The position numbers and the translations under genes are program-made. The notes below the pieces were generated by a model. The model was not told the origin of the DNA, searched no databases, and saw only the letters and a list, made by a program, of their open reading frames with translations. A DNA stretch of 64,000 nucleotides. Source: Gordonia mangrovi (GTDB lineage: Bacteria > Actinomycetota > Actinomycetes > Mycobacteriales > Mycobacteriaceae). The stretch lies in NCBI RefSeq assembly GCF_024734075.1, contig NZ_CP102850.1, positions 2,356,001 to 2,420,000 of the forward strand, given 5' to 3'. Below are positions 25,933 to 34,858 of this stretch, piece by piece (the first letter of the stretch is position 1; the number at the start of each line of letters is the position of its first letter).

Positions 25933-27115
25933 TGTTCGGCAAGTAGCGCTTGGCGAAGTCGCCGATGTGACCGTGGGTTTTGTCGGCTCAATGGCTGGGG
26001 AGTACGTGGACGTTGGCGTTCCATTCTTGCGGTCGCTCAATGTGCGGCCCTATCGGATTGACCCAGCGGATCTGAAGTACGTCGGCTCAGCGTTTCACAG
26101 GCGACTATCAAAGTCGGAGTTATCTCCCGGCGACGTTGTGATGGTTAGAACTGGGAAACCGGGTCAGGCTGCGGTGATACCGGAATGGCTTGGGCATGCG
26201 AACTGCTCGGATCTCGTGGTGATTAGACCCAGCAGCAGCGTTAACGCACATTGGCTCGTCTACTACCTGAACGGAATGGCCCGGCACGCGATCGCGGGCG
26301 GCCTGGTAGGCGCTGTACAGCAGCACTTCAACGTCAAGTCGACGAAGGAGATGCAGCTTCCGCTCCCTGAGAGGTCGGCGCAAGACGCGATCGCCGGAAT
26401 CCTCGGCACCCTCGACGACAAGATTGCGGTTAACGATCAGACGATTGAGCTGACGCTCAGCTACACGGACGCGTTATTCAAGCGAGCCGCAGCACATGTC
26501 TCTCGGGACAGCGTCACGTTTGGGACGGTCGCTGACGTGGGCGGCGGAGGTACACCGAAGACGATTGTTGAGGATTTCTGGGGTGGTGATGTCGCCTGGG
26601 CCACTCCGACCGACGTGACAGGGCTCGCTGCTCCGTATCTGAGTGCAACGGCGAGAACGATCACGCCAGAGGGGTTGAGAGCCTGCTCTTCGCCGTTGTA
26701 CCCGTCCGGCTCGATTCTGATGACGTCACGCGCGACGATTGGTGCTTTTGCAATCGCGCAGATTCCCACTGCCGTCAACCAGGGATTCATCGTCGTCAAC
26801 GCGAAGGAACCCGAGTACCAATGGTGGCTGTTTCACGAAATGGCCTCGAGGGTGGACGATTTCTTGAGCTATGCAAACGGCGCGACCTTCCTCGAGCTAC
26901 CCAGAAAACGGTTCCGCGACCTGAGCCTCCGCTGGCCAACATCGACCGCAGCGAAGGAGTTCGCAGAGCAGGTCGCGCCCCTTCACGAACTTGGAGCTCG
27001 GATGGTCGAGGAAAACTGCACCCTCGCCCGCACCCGCGACCAACTGCTCCCTCTCCTCATGTCGGGCAAGGTGACGGTCAAGGACGCCGAGGACGAGGTC
27101 AGCGGGATGGTCTGA
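25925..27115 (+). CDS. hsdS: Type I restriction-modification specificity subunit HsdS
   Basis: A 396-residue specificity subunit with two target-recognition domains. The first spans about 5-165 (ending MQLPLPERSAQDAIAGILGTLDDKIAVNDQTIELT, the conserved spacer helix) and the second about 200-360 (ending FAEQVAPLHELGARMVEENCTLARTRDQLLPLLMSGKV). The ATG at 25925 lies inside the end of hsdM (8-base overlap). Its DNA is visibly less GC-biased than that of its neighbours, as expected for recently exchanged specificity genes. The target sequence cannot be predicted from reading. Confidence 0.93.
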   Translation: MGDVRQVALGEVADVTVGFVGSMAGEYVDVGVPFLRSLNVRPYRIDPADLKYVGSAFHRRLSKSELSPGDVVMVRTGKPGQAAVIPEWLGHANCSDLVVIRPSSSVNAHWLVYYLNGMARHAIAGGLVGAVQQHFNVKSTKEMQLPLPERSAQDAIAGILGTLDDKIAVNDQTIELTLSYTDALFKRAAAHVSRDSVTFGTVADVGGGGTPKTIVEDFWGGDVAWATPTDVTGLAAPYLSATARTITPEGLRACSSPLYPSGSILMTSRATIGAFAIAQIPTAVNQGFIVVNAKEPEYQWWLFHEMASRVDDFLSYANGATFLELPRKRFRDLSLRWPTSTAAKEFAEQVAPLHELGARMVEENCTLARTRDQLLPLLMSGKVTVKDAEDEVSGMV

Positions 27116-27135
27116 CGTCACAGATCAGCAATTAG

Positions 27136-27174
27136 GTCAGAGTGTCAGAGTCGCGTGTCAGAGTGTCAGAGTCG
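27136..27174. repeat. Short tandem repeat upstream of the AlbA gene
   Basis: Two perfect 18-bp copies of GTCAGAGTGTCAGAGTCG separated by CGT, each made of two GTCAGAGT units, so four near-identical units in 39 bases. It lies in the 70-base gap between hsdS and the AlbA_2 gene, directly before its ribosome site. It could vary in copy number or bind a regulator. Confidence 0.7.
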
Positions 27175-27185
27175 GAGGAGGTGAG

Positions 27186-28948
27186 ATGAACACAGTCGAT
27201 CTCGTCGCACGTTTGCGTAGGTTGGGGACAGACCTCGCACAGGTGGAGGTCAAGTCGGCGGCAGGTGGCTTGCCCAAGGACGTCGTCGAGTCACTCAGCG
27301 CCTTCGCCAACGGAGACGGGGGAGTCCTCATCCTCGGGCTGTCAGAGGCGGATGGATTCACCCCGGTACCAGGCTTCGCCTCCAAAGCAATGCGTGACGC
27401 GCTGGCCACCGCCTGCGCCGACCAGATGGAGCCACCGCTCCGGCCTGCAATCGACATCGAGGAGTTCGAGGGCTCCCTCATCGTCCGAGCAGACATCGAT
27501 GAGATCGACCCCGTAGACAAGCCGTGCTACGTCAAGACGCGTGGCCATCATCAAGGGTCCTTCATCCGCAGTGGTGACGGTGATCGGTTGCTCTCCGCTT
27601 ACGAGGTCGCGCAGCTGCTCGCCAACCGCACGCAGCCCAAGCACGACCTCGAACCGATCACCGACGCCACACTCGACGACTTGGACGCCGATCTCGTAAA
27701 CCGATTGATCCGGCGGGCGCGAGACCGGCATCAAAGAACCTTCCGCAACCTGGAAACCGAGGAGGCGCTCGCGCGGCTCAACGTGCTCACCCGCGTCGAG
27801 GGGCAGTATGTGCCGACACTCGCCGGCATCATTTCGTTGGGCCGTTACCCGCAGCAGTTCCTTCCGCAACTCTTTGTCGCAGTAGTGGTGTCGCCCGGTA
27901 CGCAGATCGGGGACCAGACGCCCGACGGAGTGCGGTTCCTCGACAACGTGACTGCCGATGGATCGATCCCCGACATGGTGGCCACCGTGGAGGAAACGTT
28001 GCGGCGCAACATGCGTAAGGCGGCGGTAGAAAAAAGGCTGTACCGGGAGGACCGCTACGACTATCCGCTCGACGTGATCCGGGAGCTGGTCGTCAACGCG
28101 ATCATGCACCGGGACTACAGCCCGGCGTCGCGAGGTATGCACGTCCAGATCGAGCTGTACCTCGACAGGCTGGTCGTCAACAGCCCGGGGGACTCTTCGG
28201 CGATGTGTCCGCTCGGTCGCTGGGCACATCGGAGCAGCGTTCGTCGTCGCGCAACGCGGCGCTTGCGAAGCTGCTCGCAGACATTCCCGTCGATGCCCAC
28301 AGCAACGAGTCCATCGGTGAGAATCGAGGGAGTGGTCTGCCGAATGCGATGCGGTCACTACGGCAGGCGGGCATGAGTCCGGCGCGCTTCGACGTCAGCC
28401 CCGGGCATGTGCGGGTCACGGCGTCCGGTCACGCGCTTCTCGGCGTTGATGTGACCGAATGGATCACTGATTTGGGAGAGCCCGACCTGACGCCCACGCA
28501 GGATCTCGCGTTGGCCATGGCACACGTGACCGGGCGGGTCACCAACGGCATGCTCCAAGCGTGGGGCGTCGACCGCGTTGCCGCAGGCGCAGCACTGCGT
28601 GATCTAGTGGACCGAGTCCTGTTGGTGACGACAGGTGGAAAGCGATACGCAAGTTACCAATTGGCGGATCGCGTCATCCCGCTGGCAGTTCTTCCGGAGG
28701 TTGCAGCCGACTCTGACACCACGGCTACGGCCGGCACCGAGGGCATAGCCGCCGACCTCGATGCCGTCGAGCAAGCCATCGCCGCGGGGCACGTCACTGC
28801 GCGTGCCATCGAGGCAGCGCTGGGCATGAACTACCGCGCAGTGCTGCGCCGTCTCACCAAACTCATCGACGCAGGCCGCGTCCAACGAATCGGGCAACGG
28901 CACAGCAGTCGCCAGACCTACCGACTCACGAATGGGGACAATACATGA
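27186..28948 (+). pseudogene. AlbA_2/HATPase protein gene with a one-base frameshift
   Basis: One gene in two frames. The first part (27186 on) encodes an AlbA_2 (Schlafen-like) domain: VEVKSAAGGLPKDVVESLSAFANGDGGVLILGL. It continues to a HATPase_c_4 region, VIRELVVNAIMHRDYSPAS ... LVVNSPG. At a run of five G (28187-28191) the frame is lost and the first frame runs on to a stop at 28376. One extra G restores GGLFGDVSARSLG ... SSRNAALAKLLADIPV ... ENRGSGLPNAM in the next frame, which continues to 28948 with winged-helix segments. The intact product would be about 587 residues. It sits between hsdS and hsdR. A sequencing error, phase variation or true decay are all possible. Confidence 0.8.
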
Positions 28949-31900
28949 GCACTTTCACCGAAGCCGACTGGGAAACACTGGCGCTGGAATGGCTGGGCGA
29001 CCAAGAATGGAGGCCGCTGACCGGCACCGACATCGCACCTGGAACCGATGGCCGAACCGCAGGGGATGACATCATCCTGCCCGACCGTTTGCTCGCGAAG
29101 ATGCGCGAGTTGAACCCGGCTGTGCCGTACGAGTATCTGGTGCAGGCGCGGGCCGCAGTGCTGGCGCCCGAGTCGCAGGACGCGATCGCCGAGAATCACC
29201 GGCTGCACGAATACCTGGTCAAGGGATACCGCGGCATCACCTACATCGACCACGAGGGACTCGAGCAGACCCCGACCATCCGACTCGTCGGAACGCGACC
29301 CGAAGACAATGAACTGCTTGCTGTCCAGCAGGTGACGGTCCGCAACTCGGAGCACCATCGGCGCTTTGATGTGGTGTTGTACCTCAACGGCCTGCCTGTG
29401 GCGTTCTTCGAACTGAAGCAAGCCGGTTCGGAACATGCCGACCTTGCGTCCGCGCACGCTCAATTGACGACATACCTCCGCGAGTTCCCGATGGTGTTCC
29501 GCTTCGCGGTGGTCTCGGTGATCAGCGATGGGATCACCGCCCGCTACGGCACTCCGTTCACACCGCTCGAGCACTACGCGCCGTGGAACGTCGACGACGA
29601 CGGCAAGCCCGTCACCACCGGCCACACGACCGACCCGGACAAGATGGGCCTCGAACTCGAGTACCTGATCGACGGAGTGTTCAACCCGGAACGATTCCTC
29701 CAGTTGCAGCGCAACTTCACCGCCTTCGACACCGGCGCCGACGGCTACGTCAAGCGGATCGCCAAGCCGCATCAATATTTTGCGGTCACCAAGGCAGTCG
29801 GCAATACTGTCGCCGCCGCCGAGAGCACCGGCAAGGCCGGAGTCGTCTGGCACACCCAGGGCTCGGGCAAGTCGATGGAAATGGAACTCTACGCACACCT
29901 GGTGGCTCGGCAGCCGAAGCTCAAGAACCCGACGTTGGTCGTCGTCACCGACCGCCGCGAACTCGACGGCCAGTTGTTCGAGACGTTCAACAGGTCCGAG
30001 CTTCTCGACGAGTCGCCGGTCAAGGTCACAAAGCGTGAGCAGTTGCGCAACGAACTGGCGAATCGCACCACCGGTGGCATCTACTTCACCACCTTGCAGA
30101 AGTTCAGTCGCACAAAGGAAGAACGCGAGGCGGGCGCAGATCATCCGCTCCTCACCGACCGACGCAACGTCATCGTCATCGTCGACGAGGCGCATCGCAG
30201 CCACTATGACGACCTCGACGGATATGCCCGGCATCTCGCCGACGCGGTACCCAACGCGACCCTCATCGCGTTCACCGGAACGCCGATCTCGTTCGCCGAG
30301 CGCAACACTCGCGAAGTCTTCGGTCCCTACATCGACATCTATGACCTGACGAGAGCGGTCGAGGACGGCGCCACCGTGCCCGTCTACTTCGAGCCGCGAC
30401 TCATCAAGGTCGGTTTGGCCGACGACGTCACCGAGGACGATCTCGACCGGGCCGCCGATGAGGCAACCACAGGACTCGACGACGCCGAAAGGTCACAGAT
30501 CGAGAAGTCCGTGGCCGTCATCAACGCCGTGTACGGGGCGCCGGAACGGCTCAAGTCGCTGGCCGCCGACATCGTCGAGCACTGGAACGGGCGCTCTGAA
30601 TCGATGGAGAGCTTCATCTCCACGCGCGGAAAGGCGTTCATCGTCGCCGCCACCCGCGACATCGCAGCACGCCTGTACGAGGAGATCGTCGCACTGCAGC
30701 CCGAATGGCATGACGACGCCGTCGACAAGGGCGTCATCAAGGTCGTCTATTCGGGCAGCGCGAAAGACCAAGGGCTCATCGCCAAGCATGTTCGGCGTGA
30801 TGCGCAGAACAAGATCATCCAGAAGCGCCTCAAGGACCCCGAAGACGAGCTGCAACTGGTCATCGTCAAGGACATGATGCTGACCGGTTTCGACGCCCCG
30901 TCACTACACACCCTGTACCTGGACCGCCCACTCAAAGGCGCGCTCCTGATGCAGGCACTCGCACGGGTCAACCGCACCTTCCGCGGCAAGCCGTCGGGAC
31001 TCCTGGTCGCGTACGCACCGCTGGCCGACAACCTGCAGCAGGCCCTGGCCGAGTACACCGAGACCGACCAGGCCGAGCAGCCGGTCGGGCGCGATATCGA
31101 TGAGGCGGTGGCGCTGACCGGTGAACTCCTCGCCCAGCTGGATTCCGTCTGCTCCGGGTACGACTGGCGCGCAAAGGTGAAGGAGTCCGATCGAGGCTGG
31201 ATGAGAGCGGCCATCGGATTGACCGACCACCTGAGATCGCCCGAGACCGCCGGAAACCAGGTGGACGACGGCGAGGAGACGTTGGGTGCTCGCTTTCGGA
31301 CGCTCGCGGGGAGCCTGTCCAGGGCCTGGACGCTCGCCGGCGGCAAGCGGACGCTGGAGGAATTGCGCCCGACAGTTCAGTTCTACGAAGAAGTTCGAGT
31401 ATGGATGGGCAAGTTCGACGCCGCTGACCGTCAGGCCGAGGGGCGACCGGTTCCCGAGGAGATCAAGCGGCTGTTGTCGAAGTTGGTCGCGACCTCGACC
31501 GTGAGCGGGGAGATCGTCGACATCTACGACGCAGCGGGCCTGCCGAAGCCATCGCTATCGGACCTCGGCCCAGATTTCGAGGCCAAGGCCAAGGCTGCGA
31601 CCAACCCGCACCTGGCCATCGAAGCGCTGCGCGCGACCCTCAACGAGGAATCCGCGCGAGCCACACGCAACAACCTCGTCCGTCAACGTGACTTCTCCGA
31701 ACGGATCACTGAGCTGATGAAGCGCTACACGAATCAGCAGATCACGTCTGCTGAGGTCATCGCCGAGCTCATCGCTATGGCGAAAGAGGTCGCTGCAGAG
31801 GGTAATCGGGGTCAGCACTTCACGCCCGCGCTGTCGGAGGATGAACTCGCCTTCTATGACGCCGTGGCAGAGAACGATTCGGCGGTCGAGTTGCAGGGCG

Positions 31901-32142
31901 ACGAGATCCTCGCGCAGATCGCGAGGGAACTGGTCGGCATCATGCAGCGGGACACGAAGTACGAATGGACCGTTCGCGACGACATGCGCGCGAAACTGCG
32001 GTCGTCGATCAAGCGGCTGCTGGTGAAGTACAAGTATCCGCCGGACAAACAGCCGGCAGCCATCACCACGGTGTTCGAGCAGATGGAGATGATGGCTCCG
32101 CGGTTCGCCGAACAGAACGGCCCTGTAGGTGCCGATGACTGA
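28945..32142 (+). CDS. hsdR: Type I restriction enzyme R subunit HsdR
   Basis: A 1065-residue motor/nuclease subunit. The N-terminal PD-(D/E)XK nuclease has RFDVVLYLNGLPVAFFELK at about 140-157. The SF2 translocase follows with Walker A GSGKS at about 306, the DEAH box at about 413, LIAFTGTPI and the motif VI ALARVNRTFRGKP at about 672. The C-terminal part (about 860-1050) matches the HsdR helical region that contacts HsdM. The ATG at 28945 overlaps the previous stop (ATGA), so translation would depend partly on the frameshifted upstream gene being read through. All catalytic motifs look intact. Confidence 0.95.
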   Translation: MSTFTEADWETLALEWLGDQEWRPLTGTDIAPGTDGRTAGDDIILPDRLLAKMRELNPAVPYEYLVQARAAVLAPESQDAIAENHRLHEYLVKGYRGITYIDHEGLEQTPTIRLVGTRPEDNELLAVQQVTVRNSEHHRRFDVVLYLNGLPVAFFELKQAGSEHADLASAHAQLTTYLREFPMVFRFAVVSVISDGITARYGTPFTPLEHYAPWNVDDDGKPVTTGHTTDPDKMGLELEYLIDGVFNPERFLQLQRNFTAFDTGADGYVKRIAKPHQYFAVTKAVGNTVAAAESTGKAGVVWHTQGSGKSMEMELYAHLVARQPKLKNPTLVVVTDRRELDGQLFETFNRSELLDESPVKVTKREQLRNELANRTTGGIYFTTLQKFSRTKEEREAGADHPLLTDRRNVIVIVDEAHRSHYDDLDGYARHLADAVPNATLIAFTGTPISFAERNTREVFGPYIDIYDLTRAVEDGATVPVYFEPRLIKVGLADDVTEDDLDRAADEATTGLDDAERSQIEKSVAVINAVYGAPERLKSLAADIVEHWNGRSESMESFISTRGKAFIVAATRDIAARLYEEIVALQPEWHDDAVDKGVIKVVYSGSAKDQGLIAKHVRRDAQNKIIQKRLKDPEDELQLVIVKDMMLTGFDAPSLHTLYLDRPLKGALLMQALARVNRTFRGKPSGLLVAYAPLADNLQQALAEYTETDQAEQPVGRDIDEAVALTGELLAQLDSVCSGYDWRAKVKESDRGWMRAAIGLTDHLRSPETAGNQVDDGEETLGARFRTLAGSLSRAWTLAGGKRTLEELRPTVQFYEEVRVWMGKFDAADRQAEGRPVPEEIKRLLSKLVATSTVSGEIVDIYDAAGLPKPSLSDLGPDFEAKAKAATNPHLAIEALRATLNEESARATRNNLVRQRDFSERITELMKRYTNQQITSAEVIAELIAMAKEVAAEGNRGQHFTPALSEDELAFYDAVAENDSAVELQGDEILAQIARELVGIMQRDTKYEWTVRDDMRAKLRSSIKRLLVKYKYPPDKQPAAITTVFEQMEMMAPRFAEQNGPVGADD

Positions 32143-33058
32143 GGAATGGGTTCACTTGCCGAACCAATGGACGCATCTCCAGCGCTTCTCCCACATGATC
32201 GAGCAGCTGCAGGAATCGTTTGGAGTGCTGCCTGAGCTCGAGTCAGCTGAATCGAGGAGGGCTCGCGCTGCGGAGCTGGTCAAACGGCGAGATGCACTGG
32301 CCGGCAAACTCTGGAATGTGATGGCTACGCGGGAGGGTGGGCTGTCCGGCACCGCTGCCGTACGCGCAGCTTCAGCAGCCGATGACGAATCCACGCAACA
32401 GGTGGTCGGCGAACTCGTCTCGCTGATCCCGACCCGTGTCATCCATGAGCGTAAGAATGCTTGGGCGTATCTCGACGCCGAGGTGCAGCAACCAGTCATC
32501 GATGCCGGACCGCTCGCCGACAGCGAAGTGTGGCGGGATCGAGCTGACGCAGCGAACATCGACGCACTGGACCGGCTCGGCAACCCCGAGGACTACGACG
32601 GTGCCGAACCCATCGAGGACATCGCGGTCCCGCCCGATGTGGCGTGGACCGAAGCCGACCGCAAAGCGGCGCTCGACAACGCAGTCGACACTTACGGGCT
32701 GGAACCGGGGGAGTGGTACTCGATGGAGTGGCCACCGACCGAGGCGTCCCTGTGGAGCGCCGGCTCAGTTTCCCGGACGGAGTGGGAACCGTGCAGCGCA
32801 CACGAAGATGACCCAGACTCTGACGAGGCCGAAACTTGCGTGACGTGCGAAGACTCGGTCCGCGAGACCGTCGTGGCCGAGGCGCTCTGGGTATTCACGG
32901 TTGCACTGACGAAGAACCGCATTGGCTTCGACATCTCCGGGACGTTGGTCGATGACCTGATCAGCGAGGAGATCGATTCCTCGTTCGAGGTGCGCGAGAT
33001 CGAGCAGGACCCGAGGGAGATCCTCATTGGATCGCCGGGACGTGGCACCCGGTGGTGA
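32135..33058 (+). CDS. Unknown protein encoded at the end of the hsd operon
   Basis: A 307-residue acidic soluble protein I do not recognise. It begins with a helical region (LQRFSHMIEQLQESFGVLPEL ... SRRARAAELVKRRDALAGKLW) and has a CVTCED cysteine pair at about 244-249. The C-terminal segment ALWVFTVALTKNRIGFDISGTLVDDLI is more hydrophobic. The ATG at 32135 lies inside the end of hsdR (8-base overlap); a GTG at 32129 is an alternative start. The overlap says it is made together with HsdR, so a role in regulating or assisting the restriction complex is possible. Confidence 0.7.
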   Translation: MTEEWVHLPNQWTHLQRFSHMIEQLQESFGVLPELESAESRRARAAELVKRRDALAGKLWNVMATREGGLSGTAAVRAASAADDESTQQVVGELVSLIPTRVIHERKNAWAYLDAEVQQPVIDAGPLADSEVWRDRADAANIDALDRLGNPEDYDGAEPIEDIAVPPDVAWTEADRKAALDNAVDTYGLEPGEWYSMEWPPTEASLWSAGSVSRTEWEPCSAHEDDPDSDEAETCVTCEDSVRETVVAEALWVFTVALTKNRIGFDISGTLVDDLISEEIDSSFEVREIEQDPREILIGSPGRGTRW

Positions 33059-33232
33059 GCGCGAATGGCGAGCTCAGAAACTTGTCGGTGCCATGTCGTA
33101 CATTGGTTTCAGCGAGATCGACGAAGTGATGTGAGCCAGGTCGGGCCGGGTGATTGAGCGGTCTGTTCCTTTCAGAGATATGTGGGTTGTGGTCTCGTGC
33201 TGCCCCATTGCTGTCTCTGGAAGGTGTTGCTG

Positions 33233-34858
33233 GTGTCGGGTCCGGGTTGGTCGGTTGCGTCGTGGTGGAGTGACGCCTCGCCGTGGCCGGAGTTGCCCGC
33301 GCTGTTCACCGGCGGCCTGCCAGCAGAGGCTGTCGGGTCGCGGGAGACGAATGATCTGCTCGGCGCCCTGATCTCCGATGTGCGCGGGGAAGCGTTTGTG
33401 GCGTGGCATCGCTATCAGATCGCCGCCGAACTCCACACGCGCCTGGTCGGCACCGAAACCGATGATCACGCCCTGCTGCTGCATGACGGGTTCGCCGACT
33501 GCGCCGCCCGGATTGCGGTGTCGCAGGCCATCAGTCAGGGTGCGGCCGAGAAGTTCCTGCATCAAGCCGTCGCGCTGCGCGACCGGCTGCCACACGTGTC
33601 GCAGCGGTTGCGGGATGGGCGGATCACCGCCGAATTGGTCACCAAGATCATCTCCCGCACCGAACTGGTCGACGGCCAACCCTATGCGGCGGCGGTTGAT
33701 GCCGAGATCGCCGGCGAACTCGACGCCCACACCACCGCGTGGTCGGCGCACCGGCTACGCGACATGATCGACCGGATCATCTTCCGGCATCATCCCGATG
33801 CGGTACGCGAACGCCGCCGCGAGGCTCTCGACAAGCGGGGTGTGCACTCGAAGAACACCGGCGACGGGATGGGTGAGATCTCGGCGACGATGGCCGCCGA
33901 GAATGTGCGTATCGCCGCCGAGGCGGTCCGTGCACTGGCCGACGCGGTGTGCGACCAGGATGACCGCACCCGCCAGCAGCGGGCCTCGGATGCGATGTTC
34001 GCCCTGTTGTCGGGCACACCGTTCGAGTGCCTGTGTGGTCTGGACACCTGTACCGCGGTGATCCCGGAGGCGTCGACGGTGCCGCCGGCGGATGCGAAGG
34101 TCGTGATTCACGTGGTGTGTGATGAGGCGACCCTCGACGGGGCCGAGCATGCCGGGTTCATCGAGGGGTATGGCGTCATCGACGACCAGCATGTCCGCGA
34201 CCTCGCCGCCCGCCGGGATGCGGTGGTCAAGCCGTTGGTGCCGAAGGGCACCGAGCCCGACGCGGATGGCGGGTTCACGCTGGACGCCCACCTACCGTCG
34301 GATCCGTATCGGCCGTCGTCGGCGTTGGAAACGTTCATCCGGGTGCGTGATGGCTACAGTGTGATCCCCGGTAATGACACCCCGGCCTGGCGGGCCGATA
34401 TCGATCATGTCGCCGAATACACCATCACTGATCCGGCCAGCGGTGGGCAGACCGAGCCGGACAATCTGAACGTCAAGGACCGCTTCTCCCATATCCGTAA
34501 AACGTTTGGTGCGTGGCTCGATGATCAGTACCGGGATCGGTACGGGCGGTTGCGCACCGAGTTCATCACTCCCGAAGGCCTGGTCATCGGCGGTGATACC
34601 GAATGCATGGAGAAACTGTTCCCCGGGCTGCGGCGTATCCGATTCAAACCACCCCCGCCACCCGAGACGAGGACCACCGGCACCACGACACCGACACCGC
34701 CGCCCGCACCACCCACCCGCTCCACACCCCGGGTGGCGGCCAAACACGCCCGCCGACAGGAGGAACGCGAACGCAACCGACAACGACGGGAGGAGCTGGA
34801 AGCGAACGAAACCGATCCGAACGATGACGAATCAGGCGGCGGGAGGCGGGGCGGGTGA
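33233..34858 (+). CDS. DUF222/13E12-repeat HNH endonuclease-like protein
   Basis: A 541-residue protein of the REP13E12 (DUF222) family, common in multiple copies in Mycobacteriales. The DUF222 region is about 30-330. The HNH part has DIDHVAEY at about 384 then EPDNLNVKDRFSHIRKTF, keeping the Asp-His, Asn and His positions. The C-terminus is proline-rich then strongly charged. The GTG at 33233 is chosen because GGAAGG lies at 33219-33224; a longer frame begins at 33182. Its end overlaps the convergent amidase gene by 27 bases. REP13E12 elements serve as attachment sites for phage phiRv1 in M. tuberculosis, so its place at the island edge is notable. Confidence 0.87.
   Translation: MSGPGWSVASWWSDASPWPELPALFTGGLPAEAVGSRETNDLLGALISDVRGEAFVAWHRYQIAAELHTRLVGTETDDHALLLHDGFADCAARIAVSQAISQGAAEKFLHQAVALRDRLPHVSQRLRDGRITAELVTKIISRTELVDGQPYAAAVDAEIAGELDAHTTAWSAHRLRDMIDRIIFRHHPDAVRERRREALDKRGVHSKNTGDGMGEISATMAAENVRIAAEAVRALADAVCDQDDRTRQQRASDAMFALLSGTPFECLCGLDTCTAVIPEASTVPPADAKVVIHVVCDEATLDGAEHAGFIEGYGVIDDQHVRDLAARRDAVVKPLVPKGTEPDADGGFTLDAHLPSDPYRPSSALETFIRVRDGYSVIPGNDTPAWRADIDHVAEYTITDPASGGQTEPDNLNVKDRFSHIRKTFGAWLDDQYRDRYGRLRTEFITPEGLVIGGDTECMEKLFPGLRRIRFKPPPPPETRTTGTTTPTPPPAPPTRSTPRVAAKHARRQEERERNRQRREELEANETDPNDDESGGGRRGG

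Noticed and set aside
28205-28948. Independent gene for the second half of the AlbA/ATPase region
   Set aside because: It starts in the middle of an ATPase domain with no ribosome site and continues the upstream protein exactly; treated as one frameshifted gene.
20335-33232. Integrase, transposase or tRNA-flanked attachment site for the defence island
   Set aside because: No integrase or transposase frame, no tRNA gene and no clear flanking direct repeat could be found by eye.
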